NCBI GenBank assembly: GCA_044233795.1
Contig: JBIIJL010000058.1
Coordinates: forward strand, 1-14,566
Source of the DNA: JBIIJL01 sp044233795
GTDB taxonomy: Bacteria; Pseudomonadota; Gammaproteobacteria; Legionellales; Legionellaceae
Length of the DNA: 14,566 nucleotides
Direction: 5' to 3'
The stretch's first letter is position 1, and the number at the start of each line of letters is the position of its first letter. Below, piece after piece: positions 6,936 through 14,099 of the stretch. Under the pieces are notes generated by a model, which did no database searches, was not told where the DNA came from, and saw nothing but the letters and a program-made list of their open reading frames with translations. The position numbers were made by a program, and so were the translations under genes.

Positions 6936-8078
6936 ATGCGCGCCTTTTTGTTCTCATGGTTACTTTTCACCATCACATATTCTCATGCTGAAATCAGTTT
7001 TTTGACCATCGCTGATATTCACTTTGGCATAAATAACACCTCAGGGGATGGTAAAGATACCGACAGTATTTTGTTTAAAGAAGCGCTTAACAAGTTGACA
7101 ACGCTAAGCAAGAACGTCGATTTCATTCTTGCATTAGGAGATTTACCCACGCATTCTTTCTGGAAGACGCCCGAAAAAGAAACTTCTCTCGAAACTGTCT
7201 TTCACGGACTTTATCAAGCAGACACAACGGCTATTCCCATGTTCTTTATTGCAGGTAATAATGATTCTCTGAATGGCAACTATCAGCCTTTTTCATCACC
7301 TGCAAAAAGTCCTTTAACATTGGCTCATGATTGGCAAGGTGCTTGTGTATATTGTGAGGCGTTATTAATTGATGGGTCTCATATGGAAGATAAAGGTTAC
7401 TACTCAAGCTACGTGATACCCGGCAACAAAGACATTATTTTAATCGCTCTAAACAGCATCCCCTTTAGTAAAACACCTTTTTTCCTTCCTAAGTACCCCA
7501 ATCAAGATAAAGATGCGATTGCAGAGCTTCAATGGCTAGAACAAGAACTACAGACCCATAGCGCCAAACAATTGCTGATTGCTATGCACATCCCACCGGG
7601 ACATCATTATAATGGTAAGCCTATCTGGTATGATCTCTACTTGAATCAATTTATCAACATCCTAGACCACGCCTTTCCACGCTATGGCCAAATCAGCCTG
7701 CTAACTGCGCATACCCATATGGATGATATAAGAAAAATTGAACTCCAAAATGGCCCGCCGATTTATGCGTATTCTACGCCATCTATCAGCCGCATCCACC
7801 GTAATAACCCTGGGATAAAAATATTTACATTAAATTCAAATCATAAGATTAAAGATTACACCACCTATTACACCCTTAAAGATGCACAGTGGGGACAAGC
7901 ACACTATCAAGCAATGAAAGATATTTTTAATGATTGTCTATCACCAACACTCTCTCATTGCTTAAACGAGCTAGAGGGCAAAGCTGTGTGTCTTAAACTT
8001 AATCAAGGTAGATTTTATGGCGTGAAAAGCCCTCGCGTTGATTGTTCGGTCTGTGAGCTCACCTATCCTATAAACTGA
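6936..8078 (+). CDS. Exported acid-sphingomyelinase-like metallophosphoesterase
   Basis: This is a calcineurin-like phosphoesterase of the acid sphingomyelinase-like type; the substrate cannot be read from sequence. The ATG at 6936 starts a classic signal peptide: MRAF, a hydrophobic core, and likely cleavage after SHA (residue 18). A TTG at 6909 would add nine residues and spoil it. Two-metal active-site motifs occur in order: ADIH (D27, H29), LALGDLPTH (G68-D69), FIAGNND (G107-D110), AMHIPPG (H218) and TAHTHMDD (H259, H261). The GNND and HIPPG forms are typical of the ASM-like group. The C-terminal 40 residues hold five cysteines (344, 352, 362, 370, 373; two more at 137 and 140), suggesting disulphides and a periplasmic or extracellular location. 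The mature protein is about 362 residues. It overlaps the MFS gene tail to tail by 11 bp. In an intracellular bacterium, action on host or periplasmic phosphodiesters is plausible but unproven. Confidence 0.88.
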   Translation: MRAFLFSWLLFTITYSHAEISFLTIADIHFGINNTSGDGKDTDSILFKEALNKLTTLSKNVDFILALGDLPTHSFWKTPEKETSLETVFHGLYQADTTAIPMFFIAGNNDSLNGNYQPFSSPAKSPLTLAHDWQGACVYCEALLIDGSHMEDKGYYSSYVIPGNKDIILIALNSIPFSKTPFFLPKYPNQDKDAIAELQWLEQELQTHSAKQLLIAMHIPPGHHYNGKPIWYDLYLNQFINILDHAFPRYGQISLLTAHTHMDDIRKIELQNGPPIYAYSTPSISRIHRNNPGIKIFTLNSNHKIKDYTTYYTLKDAQWGQAHYQAMKDIFNDCLSPTLSHCLNELEGKAVCLKLNQGRFYGVKSPRVDCSVCELTYPIN

Positions 8079-9327
8079 TGGGTGGTGGGGTTGTTGCTGC
8101 TTGATATTTTGCAAAACATGCGAGGATACAAGCAATATAGATTAAAGCTACAACGGCACAATAAAATCCAAACAAACAATTGTTGTGTGTTGTATAAATT
8201 ACGTTGGCCAACTCAATACCTACCGATTGAACACACATAGAAATCATGCTCATTAAGGCAGAGGCAGTCCCTTTACTTACATGAGTTGAAAATAAAATAA
8301 GCCGACCAAGCGGAGCACCAATCAATCCAACTCCGAAAAAATAGGCCACAAGACCCGGCATGAGCCAACCAAAATATGCCGATACAGTAAGTGGTAGCAG
8401 GCAAATCATCAGCATTCCAAAACACGCAACAATGGATCCAAGCCAAATCATTTTTTTTACTGTACCACGATGAGTCATGTGCTGCAGAACAACGTTGCCT
8501 AAAATAAATGCAGAAAACACTGGAATCTGCCAAAAACTATATTCAATCAATGTCAAATGCGCAACATTGACCAACATAATCGGAGAAAGCGCAATCCAAG
8601 CCATGCAAGGCAAGTACACAAAACCAAGCGCTAAGGCGCCATATATGAAAGAAGGATTTTTCAAAAGCATCAGGTAATTGTTTGCAATCATTCGAGCTGA
8701 AAATGATGGTTGTATGACTTCCTTTCCTTTACACATCTCTTGGCCTACCGACTCTGGCATAAACCGCCACAGCCCCCATAGGGCGAGCAGGGCACAACCA
8801 CCAATCAACACAAAAATTATTCGCCAGCTATAATAATAGATGAACATAGCACCTGCGAGTGGGCCAATTAATGGAGCTAATATGGCAACATTAGCCATGA
8901 CTGCGATTAGACGAATGGCATCCATTTCAGAAAAAATTTCCTGAAGTGTTGCATAGCCTACAACACCAATAAAACACAACCCCATACCTTGGAAAAATCG
9001 CGCCCATAAAAATGCATTCATCGAACTCGAGCATGCAATGAGTACGGTGCACAGGAAAAAAAACAGCGCTCCAAAAAGCATCACAGGCCTTCGGCCATAT
9101 CTATCAGAAATCGGCCCTAAGAAGATCTGTAAACTCGCCCCCCCGAGCACATAAGCCGTTAGGGAGGTGGCAATTTCTGATTCTTGACCTCGAAAAGATT
9201 GCACAACGCTAATCATTCCAGGCATGATCATGTCATTCGCAATATAGGTTAAAAACTCATATAGAACTAGAAATACAGCATAAACACGCGCTTGCCTCAG
9301 CGGAATATTAATCAACAATTTAACCAT
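8068..9327 (-). CDS. mdfA: MdfA-type multidrug/H+ antiporter (MFS)
   Basis: This is a 12-helix major facilitator transporter closely resembling E. coli MdfA (Cmr), which exports cationic and neutral drugs in exchange for protons. Helix 1 carries LYEFLTYIANDMIMPGM, matching the MdfA segment with its functional acidic residues E26 and D34 (here E24 and D32). Other matches are the loop 2-3 motif GPISDRYGRRPVM, ARFFQGMGLCFIGVVGYA around the key arginine of helix 4, and the motif C-like ANVAILAPLIGPLAGA in helix 5. The ATG at 9327 gives 419 residues (E. coli MdfA: 410). A TTG one codon earlier is also possible. A weak GAG precedes the start. It is monocistronic, flanked by plus-strand genes on both sides, and driven by an extended -10 promoter. 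Substrate specificity is inferred only from the family. Confidence 0.9.
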   Translation of the reverse strand: MVKLLINIPLRQARVYAVFLVLYEFLTYIANDMIMPGMISVVQSFRGQESEIATSLTAYVLGGASLQIFLGPISDRYGRRPVMLFGALFFFLCTVLIACSSSMNAFLWARFFQGMGLCFIGVVGYATLQEIFSEMDAIRLIAVMANVAILAPLIGPLAGAMFIYYYSWRIIFVLIGGCALLALWGLWRFMPESVGQEMCKGKEVIQPSFSARMIANNYLMLLKNPSFIYGALALGFVYLPCMAWIALSPIMLVNVAHLTLIEYSFWQIPVFSAFILGNVVLQHMTHRGTVKKMIWLGSIVACFGMLMICLLPLTVSAYFGWLMPGLVAYFFGVGLIGAPLGRLILFSTHVSKGTASALMSMISMCVQSVGIELANVIYTTHNNCLFGFYCAVVALIYIACILACFAKYQAATTPPPISL

Positions 9328-9376
9328 CAAGTATCTCAGTTTCTATAAAGATCGGGTCTTCTATATTCTATGGCAT

Positions 9377-9385
9377 ATTATAGCA
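9377..9385 (-). promoter_or_regulatory. Extended -10 promoter for the mdfA-like gene
   Basis: The minus strand reads TGCTATAAT (9385 down to 9377), a perfect -10 hexamer with the TGn extension, giving a start near 9370 and a leader of about 43 nt. There is no good -35. Instead a run of nine A on that strand (9393-9401) covers the -35 area, a common combination with extended -10 promoters. Confidence 0.55.
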
Positions 9386-9415
9386 TTGATGCTTTTTTTT
9401 TGCGGCGCTATTACG

Positions 9416-9444
9416 TTTACAATATGCTCTTGATGTGCTATTGT
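9416..9444 (+). promoter_or_regulatory. Candidate sigma-70 promoter for the Wip-like phosphatase gene
   Basis: TTTACA (9416-9421, 5 of 6) and TATTGT (9439-9444, 4 of 6) are separated by an ideal 17 nt, placing the start near 9451, about 50 nt before the ATG at 9501. It is back to back with the mdfA-like promoter. No obvious two-component regulator box was found. Confidence 0.4.
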
Positions 9445-9500
9445 TGTACACCCTTGTCAATTACACATATTTTCAGGCAAAGAAAAGAGGATCAACCCTG

Positions 9501-11033
9501 ATGAGCAAAATAATCGTCGAAGAAGATGTCAATATTGACTTAGATCCTATAAGTGACTCAGGTGCCGTAGATGACAATATAGATGGCATAGAGGAAATCA
9601 CGAGTGGCGATCTTCATGCCAATGCCATTAGGCTTATCTATTTTCTGATTCGCCATGGTGTCTGTCAAATAGAGCCGGCCGACTATAATGCTCTCACCGT
9701 GATTTATCAATTACCTGAAATTGACGAAGCATCACTCCATTCTTTCAAAACAATTATTAGCAGACTTAAGGTTGTTAATACAAAAGCTCTCGTCAGGCTA
9801 ATAGGGGACGAAGTTGCAGACCGAGGCCAGAATGATTACTTCATCTTAAAAATACTTGAGAAGCTCTCCCAAGAAGGGGCCAGAGTAGAAATTTTGCTCT
9901 CTAACCATGGCGTTGAATTTATAGAAGCCTGTGAACGCTTTACGGAAAGGGGGAGGCAATTAAAAGCGACCACACTTTTGGAAACTCATAACGCATCTTT
10001 TCTAAATCTAGCAAAACTCGTTAGCAATAATCTAGTTTTAGCAGATGAAATTTTGTCATTATATGAAAAAATCTACAGCCCTATGTTAAAGCTATTAAGC
10101 TACAACCTCGATGAAGATCCTCACGGCATCACTATTTATACCCATGCGGTTGTTGGCCTCGAAACCCTTCGTCGACTTGCTCAAAAATTTATGGTCACCT
10201 TTGAAGATGAAAGCCCTGAAACATTAGCAACAACCATCGATGCCATCAATGAGAAGTTTAAACAAGCCGTAAAGGGTAATATAGTCCATACACTATACAA
10301 TCCTAGCGAATTGGAGAAAGGTTATTCTGGCCAGCTCAAGGCTACACAAGATAATGCCATAGAATACCTGATATGGAACCGTAACTCTTTAGATTTAGAA
10401 CGCCCCTCACTACACAAAGGGTATGCGCTTTCATTTGTTCATGGCCATGATGCAAGAGAACCCACAGCAGGAAACATCATCAATTTAGACAGCATGGTTG
10501 GAAAAGTGGTTACCTATCATCAAGGACAATATCGAAGTCTTACAACAATAAAACCCCTCAGACCAAAGACCGACATACCACTACTCAATGTGACATCTGA
10601 AGAAATCCTTGGGGATCTCGAAAAACGTCAATTCACGACACTGCTCGAAAAGCTATTTAAAAAAGCACTGGATCTTAAATCACGCAAAGAAGAAAATGCA
10701 AGTCTTGCAGCTTTTAAGCTACATCGAGACCTGCAATTCGCCTCTAAGATTTATTTTAAGACCCCGTCACCCGAAGCATACGAGGCATTTAAAAATTTCT
10801 GTACGCCTTTACTCAAAAATGCACATAAATCGCTTGATAAACACCGTGGATTCAAGAATTTATTACTCAATATTACCCTGCTAGTTCTTGGCCTTGGCAT
10901 CGTTTATTTAGCCGCATTGGTTGTTAATCATCATCAACGAGGAAATTGTTTTTCATTTTTCAATACTGAATCGCACAAATTAGTGGGTAGCATAGACGAC
11001 TCTATCCTTCAACTAAAACCCTCGAGACTCTGA
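9501..11033 (+). CDS. Diverged PPP-family phosphatase (Wip-like) with C-terminal membrane anchor
   Basis: This 510-residue protein has the ordered metal-site motifs of PPP-type phosphatases in altered form: SGDLHAN (D37, H39), IGDEVADRG (D103; one residue longer than the usual GDxxDRG), LLSNHG (N135, H136; normally GNHE), TIYTHA (H215), WNR (R294) and SFVHGH (H314, H316) followed by INLDS. All metal ligands and the catalytic histidine appear present, so activity is likely. The ADRGQNDYF...SNHGVEFIEA pattern resembles the Legionella Dot/Icm effectors WipA/WipB as I remember them. Protein phosphatase activity on host targets would be an inference from them. The N-terminus is acidic (1-33). The C-terminus has KHRGFK (447-452), one membrane segment (about 453-475) and a short tail, shared with the protein encoded at 4667-6781. 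The ATG at 9501 follows AGAGG (10 nt), and starts from 9435 would precede the transcript. It overlaps tilS tail to tail by 25 bp. Confidence 0.82.
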   Translation: MSKIIVEEDVNIDLDPISDSGAVDDNIDGIEEITSGDLHANAIRLIYFLIRHGVCQIEPADYNALTVIYQLPEIDEASLHSFKTIISRLKVVNTKALVRLIGDEVADRGQNDYFILKILEKLSQEGARVEILLSNHGVEFIEACERFTERGRQLKATTLLETHNASFLNLAKLVSNNLVLADEILSLYEKIYSPMLKLLSYNLDEDPHGITIYTHAVVGLETLRRLAQKFMVTFEDESPETLATTIDAINEKFKQAVKGNIVHTLYNPSELEKGYSGQLKATQDNAIEYLIWNRNSLDLERPSLHKGYALSFVHGHDAREPTAGNIINLDSMVGKVVTYHQGQYRSLTTIKPLRPKTDIPLLNVTSEEILGDLEKRQFTTLLEKLFKKALDLKSRKEENASLAAFKLHRDLQFASKIYFKTPSPEAYEAFKNFCTPLLKNAHKSLDKHRGFKNLLLNITLLVLGLGIVYLAALVVNHHQRGNCFSFFNTESHKLVGSIDDSILQLKPSRL

Positions 11034-12331
11034 ATCTCAAATCGATATACTAAATCGTGCGTCGATGTATTATAGAAACGATCCGAAATCGCGAAGCCCA
11101 CGACTGAAGCAAACTCGCCATTGATGTAAATCAGCGGAATTGAGTCCCTTTGCCAAGGCGGAATTTGCCATTCCTGCATTAATTTTTTGAGCTTTTTTGT
11201 TTGTCCGCGCCAAAAAAAACGCTCACCCCCCTTTCTAAAATGTACAGTGATATCAGCCCCCTCCGGCACATATTGACCCTCATCACAAAGAACGGCTTGT
11301 AAATAACTCCCTGATGGAAGTTTGATAGGCAAGGGAAAATGGGACCACTTGATTGAGGCAGAGGAAAAAATTTGGGGATTTTTGATAAGAAAAAGTGTTT
11401 GTTGAAAACGTCTAATCACAACATCACCCCATTGAATCATGGGGCTTTTATCATCAGGTGCATCGATTACATCCACCAGCAAACACTGTAATTGTACCTG
11501 AGAAGGACATTTGACTTGATTGTGCTTTAACCATAATCTCAAGACATTCTTAAGCCTTATGCTCGGAAGTCTTTTTAGAGATGCATATGGGAATTGTGTT
11601 GAAAAAGTATTTAATCCTATGCAATCAAGATCTGCAAGCGCTTCAAGATTCATTTTTGCCTCATAACAATGGCTAGCTGTTTTGATTAAATTTCCGACCA
11701 CTCCTGGCCATTTGGTCTTTAATAATGGGATGACCTGGTGCCGCAGATAGTTTCTTAAAAATTCCGGGTTAAGATTGCTTTCATCTTGAATGTATTTCAA
11801 ACGATGAAAGGCTACATAAACCTCAAGATCTGAACGTGTGAGCCCAAGAAAAGGTCGATAGAGCTGCCCCTGATGACTAGTCAAACTTTGACAAGACATT
11901 GCAGCCATGCCATCAATACCCGTGCCACGAAACAATTGCAGCAACAAGGTTTCAGCTTGATCATCGTCGTGATGAGCAATAACCAAACAATCATTGCTCT
12001 CAAGTTCATCAGAAAAAACTTGGTAACGTGCAATACGCAATGTTTCTTCAATGTTGCTCTCAATATCAAGCTCAAGATGACGAACAATAAGTGGCACATC
12101 AAAAGTTTTGCAAAAATGTTGACAGTGGCGCACCCAATCATCAGCATTTGGGCTTAACCCATGATGAACATGAATTGCACAGAGTTTATTGCTAAGGCAA
12201 GGCAGTGCTTTTAAAGCATGTAACAGCGCAGTTGAATCAAGCCCACCGCTATATCCTACAAACACCCTATCATGTTGCAAAAAGATGGGCCGCCAATCTT
12301 CTAAGAGAGCAACATCTAGTAATTGATTCAA
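11009..12331 (-). CDS. tilS: tRNA(Ile)-lysidine synthetase TilS
   Basis: TilS uses ATP and lysine to convert C34 of the tRNA-Ile CAU anticodon to lysidine, switching its reading to AUA and its charging to isoleucine; it is essential. The N-terminal PP-loop domain shows SGGLDS (28-33), AIHVHHGLS (52-60) and AHHDDDQAET (119-128). The length of 440 residues (E. coli: 432) includes the family's C-terminal domains, ending with a basic region around GERFFWRGQTKKLKKLMQEW that is typical of TilS. The start is TTG at 12331, immediately after the accA stop, supported by GGGAG 5 nt upstream. No in-frame ATG lies nearby before the PP-loop. accA and tilS are near neighbours in many gamma-proteobacteria, so cotranscription with translational coupling is likely. 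Its 3' end overlaps the phosphatase-like gene by 25 bp. Confidence 0.95.
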   Translation of the reverse strand: MNQLLDVALLEDWRPIFLQHDRVFVGYSGGLDSTALLHALKALPCLSNKLCAIHVHHGLSPNADDWVRHCQHFCKTFDVPLIVRHLELDIESNIEETLRIARYQVFSDELESNDCLVIAHHDDDQAETLLLQLFRGTGIDGMAAMSCQSLTSHQGQLYRPFLGLTRSDLEVYVAFHRLKYIQDESNLNPEFLRNYLRHQVIPLLKTKWPGVVGNLIKTASHCYEAKMNLEALADLDCIGLNTFSTQFPYASLKRLPSIRLKNVLRLWLKHNQVKCPSQVQLQCLLVDVIDAPDDKSPMIQWGDVVIRRFQQTLFLIKNPQIFSSASIKWSHFPLPIKLPSGSYLQAVLCDEGQYVPEGADITVHFRKGGERFFWRGQTKKLKKLMQEWQIPPWQRDSIPLIYINGEFASVVGFAISDRFYNTSTHDLVYRFEIQSLEGFS

Positions 12332-13279
12332 TCATGCTCCCATAGCCATGAATTTTTTATAGCGCACTTTGAGTAAATCATCGGTAGATAGAGCTTTTAA
12401 GTGATGTAATTCTTCGTTCAAGACAGCTCTAAGTGTGTTGGCCATTTTATTTATATCTCGGTGGGCGCCCCCCAATGGTTCCTCAACAATTCTATCCACC
12501 AAATGATTCTCATATATTTGTTTAGCAGTGATACCCATGGCACGCGCGGCATCACTTGCTTTTGCAGGATCCTTCCACAAAATTGAAGCACACCCTTCTG
12601 GAGAAATCACTGAATAAATAGAGTGCTGTAGCATTAGAACCCTATCACCAACACCAATCGCAAGCGCACCGCCAGAACCTGCTTCACCGGTAACAATACA
12701 AATAATTGGAGTTTTAAGTTTGAACATTTCCTGCAGGTTACGTGCAATTGCTTCTGACTGATTGCGTTCTTCAGCACCTATTCCAGGATAAGCACCTGCG
12801 GTGTCAATGAAGGTCAGTATGGGCAAATTGAATTTTTCAGCCATCTTCATCAACCTAAGTGCTTTACGATACTCTTCAGGTCGCGCCATGCCAAAATTAC
12901 GGTAAACTTTTTCTTGGGTTTTTTTACCTTTTTGGTGCCCCATAACCATCACTGCATCACCATTAAAACGCGCCAAACCACCGATAATAGCGGGCGCTGA
13001 AGAATAATGTCTGTCACCATGGAGTTCTTGAAAATGGGTAAAAAGATGCTCGATATAGTCTGTGGTTTGTGGCCTAAGTGGGTGCCTTGCCATCTGGGCC
13101 ACTTGCCATGGTTCAAGGTGGGCAAAAACGGTTGCAGTTAACTCACGACTTTTTGCTTCAAGACGTGCTATTTCATCACTAATGTTCACTTCGTTGTCGC
13201 TACTGACCATACGCAGCGCCTGAATTTTTTGATTTAATTCTTCTATTGGTTGCTCAAAGTCCAAAAATTGTCGGCTCAT
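12332..13279 (-). CDS. accA: Acetyl-CoA carboxylase carboxyltransferase subunit alpha
   Basis: AccA pairs with AccD to transfer the carboxyl group from carboxybiotin on AccB to acetyl-CoA, making malonyl-CoA, the first committed step of fatty acid synthesis in the cytoplasm. The 315 residues (E. coli: 319) align by eye over the full length: start SRQFLDFEQPI, GHQKG (114-118), the crotonase-like core FIDTAGAYPGIGAEER (157-172), GEAGSGGALAIGVGD (198-212), YSVISPEGCASILWK, and EPLGGAHR towards the end. The ATG at 13279 has AAAGAG about 7 nt upstream. The terminal codons supply the ribosome binding site of tilS. A divergent PPTase gene lies 91 bp away across a gap with a perfect inverted repeat. 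Confidence 0.98.
   Translation of the reverse strand: MSRQFLDFEQPIEELNQKIQALRMVSSDNEVNISDEIARLEAKSRELTATVFAHLEPWQVAQMARHPLRPQTTDYIEHLFTHFQELHGDRHYSSAPAIIGGLARFNGDAVMVMGHQKGKKTQEKVYRNFGMARPEEYRKALRLMKMAEKFNLPILTFIDTAGAYPGIGAEERNQSEAIARNLQEMFKLKTPIICIVTGEAGSGGALAIGVGDRVLMLQHSIYSVISPEGCASILWKDPAKASDAARAMGITAKQIYENHLVDRIVEEPLGGAHRDINKMANTLRAVLNEELHHLKALSTDDLLKVRYKKFMAMGA
12337..12341 (-). promoter_or_regulatory. Ribosome binding site deciding the tilS TTG start
   Basis: GGGAG on the minus strand lies inside the last codons of accA and ends 5 nt before TTG at 12331. It supports the TTG directly after the accA TGA as the tilS start, and implies that ribosomes terminating on accA can reinitiate on tilS. 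Confidence 0.55.
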
Positions 13280-13289
13280 CGGTTACTCT

Positions 13290-13318
13290 TTGGTAAATTT
13301 ATTATCATGCGTTATGAT
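13290..13318 (+). promoter_or_regulatory. Candidate sigma-70 promoter for the PPTase-birA genes
   Basis: TTGGTA (13290-13295, 4 of 6) and TATGAT (13313-13318, 5 of 6) have ideal 17-nt spacing. The predicted start near 13325 lies about 46 nt before the ATG at 13371. The -10 and spacer are covered by a perfect inverted repeat, so the promoter may be controlled by a repressor. No equally good promoter could be picked for accA on the other strand. Confidence 0.45.
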
Positions 13319-13320
13319 AA
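13302..13320. repeat. Perfect inverted repeat in the accA/PPTase divergent gap (operator candidate)
   Basis: TTATCAT (13302-13308) and ATGATAA (13314-13320) are perfect inverted copies around GCGTT. A 19-bp palindrome with 7-bp arms spaced about one helical turn centre to centre is the usual geometry of a dimeric regulator site. It overlaps the spacer and -10 of the plus-strand promoter and lies 23-41 bp upstream of the accA ATG, so one bound protein could affect both directions. The binding protein is unknown, and it does not match operators I know well, such as FadR or FabR. Confidence 0.45.
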
Positions 13321-13370
13321 CCGCAACGCTTAATTCATGCTACTTTCTCTTGATAAACTAGAAGCCTTCA

Positions 13371-14099
13371 ATGACCCCATCATTTTCAACCTTTAGCCCC
13401 AAAGATACTATGCTTAACAGAAATCGTATCGATATCTGGCAGTTTTCTTTACGGACTGAGCCTTTTTTTGCTTTTTCCTTGCTCAATGCCGAAGAACAGC
13501 AACGAGCAACACGATATCATTTTAAGCGCGATCAACGCCGATTTACTGTTGCACGTTCAATGCTACGCACGATTCTTGCGCGCTATTTGCAAGCTGCACC
13601 TGATGAGCTTATCTTTGCATACCCGAACAAGGGCAAGCCAACCCTCACGCCTGTACATGCTATTGAGTTTAATTTAAGCCACTCAGGAGAGCTTGCATTA
13701 CTTGCTGTAGGCCTAGACTTTGAGCTTGGCATTGATCTAGAGTTTATGACTGCACGTCCATTCACTGGCATTGCGAATATTCTTTTTTCTGATGCTGAAC
13801 AAAAAGACTTAAACCAACTTACGCCAATACTCAAACCGCTAGGTTTTTTTCATATTTGGGCGCAAAAAGAAGCCTTCATCAAAGCAACTGGGCTTGGCTT
13901 ATCTTATCCAACTGAACAATTTGATGTATCTGTTTTACCAACAGGAGCATATGATATCCTTGACAAAATTCACCATACATCATGGCGCATGCAGTCTTTT
14001 ATGCCAGAAATCGCTTGTAGTGCAGCCCTCTGTCACCACCCTGAAGTTAAAGACATCCGTTATCTATGTTTAAGTGACTTAAATGAAATTACATACTAA
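13371..14099 (+). CDS. Sfp-type 4'-phosphopantetheinyl transferase
   Basis: PPTases move the phosphopantetheine arm of CoA onto a conserved serine of carrier proteins, making holo-ACP or holo-PCP. The 242-residue, two-lobed protein is of the Sfp/group II type: pseudo-repeat 1 begins at RIDIWQFSL (about 19-27), RDQRRFTVARSMLRTIL matches the CoA-contact helix, NLSHSG is at 101-106, the Mg-binding GIDLE at 120-124 (D122, E124), and WAQKEAFIK at 163-171 (K166, E167). The start is uncertain: ATG 13371 or ATG 13410 (229 residues); neither has a good ribosome binding site. With no NRPS or PKS genes in view and accA and a biotin ligase beside it, I infer a role on the fatty-acid ACP, although a secondary-metabolite carrier cannot be excluded. 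It overlaps the biotin ligase gene by 17 nt. Confidence 0.92.
   Translation: MTPSFSTFSPKDTMLNRNRIDIWQFSLRTEPFFAFSLLNAEEQQRATRYHFKRDQRRFTVARSMLRTILARYLQAAPDELIFAYPNKGKPTLTPVHAIEFNLSHSGELALLAVGLDFELGIDLEFMTARPFTGIANILFSDAEQKDLNQLTPILKPLGFFHIWAQKEAFIKATGLGLSYPTEQFDVSVLPTGAYDILDKIHHTSWRMQSFMPEIACSAALCHHPEVKDIRYLCLSDLNEITY

Noticed and set aside
8273..8533. Minus-strand ORF of about 86 codons within the mdfA-like gene.
   Set aside because: It is out of frame with a clear MFS coding sequence, rich in Cys/Trp/His as expected of a frame shadow, and has no ribosome binding site.
11023..11037. Short GAGA/TCTC hairpin at the Wip-like/tilS junction as a terminator.
   Set aside because: A four-base stem with no T-run is too weak to call.
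13338..13397. A 19-codon ORF (starting MLLSLDKLEAF) upstream of and overlapping the PPTase start, a possible leader peptide.
   Set aside because: It has no Shine-Dalgarno, no codon run typical of an attenuator and no terminator-like hairpin after it; length is compatible with chance.
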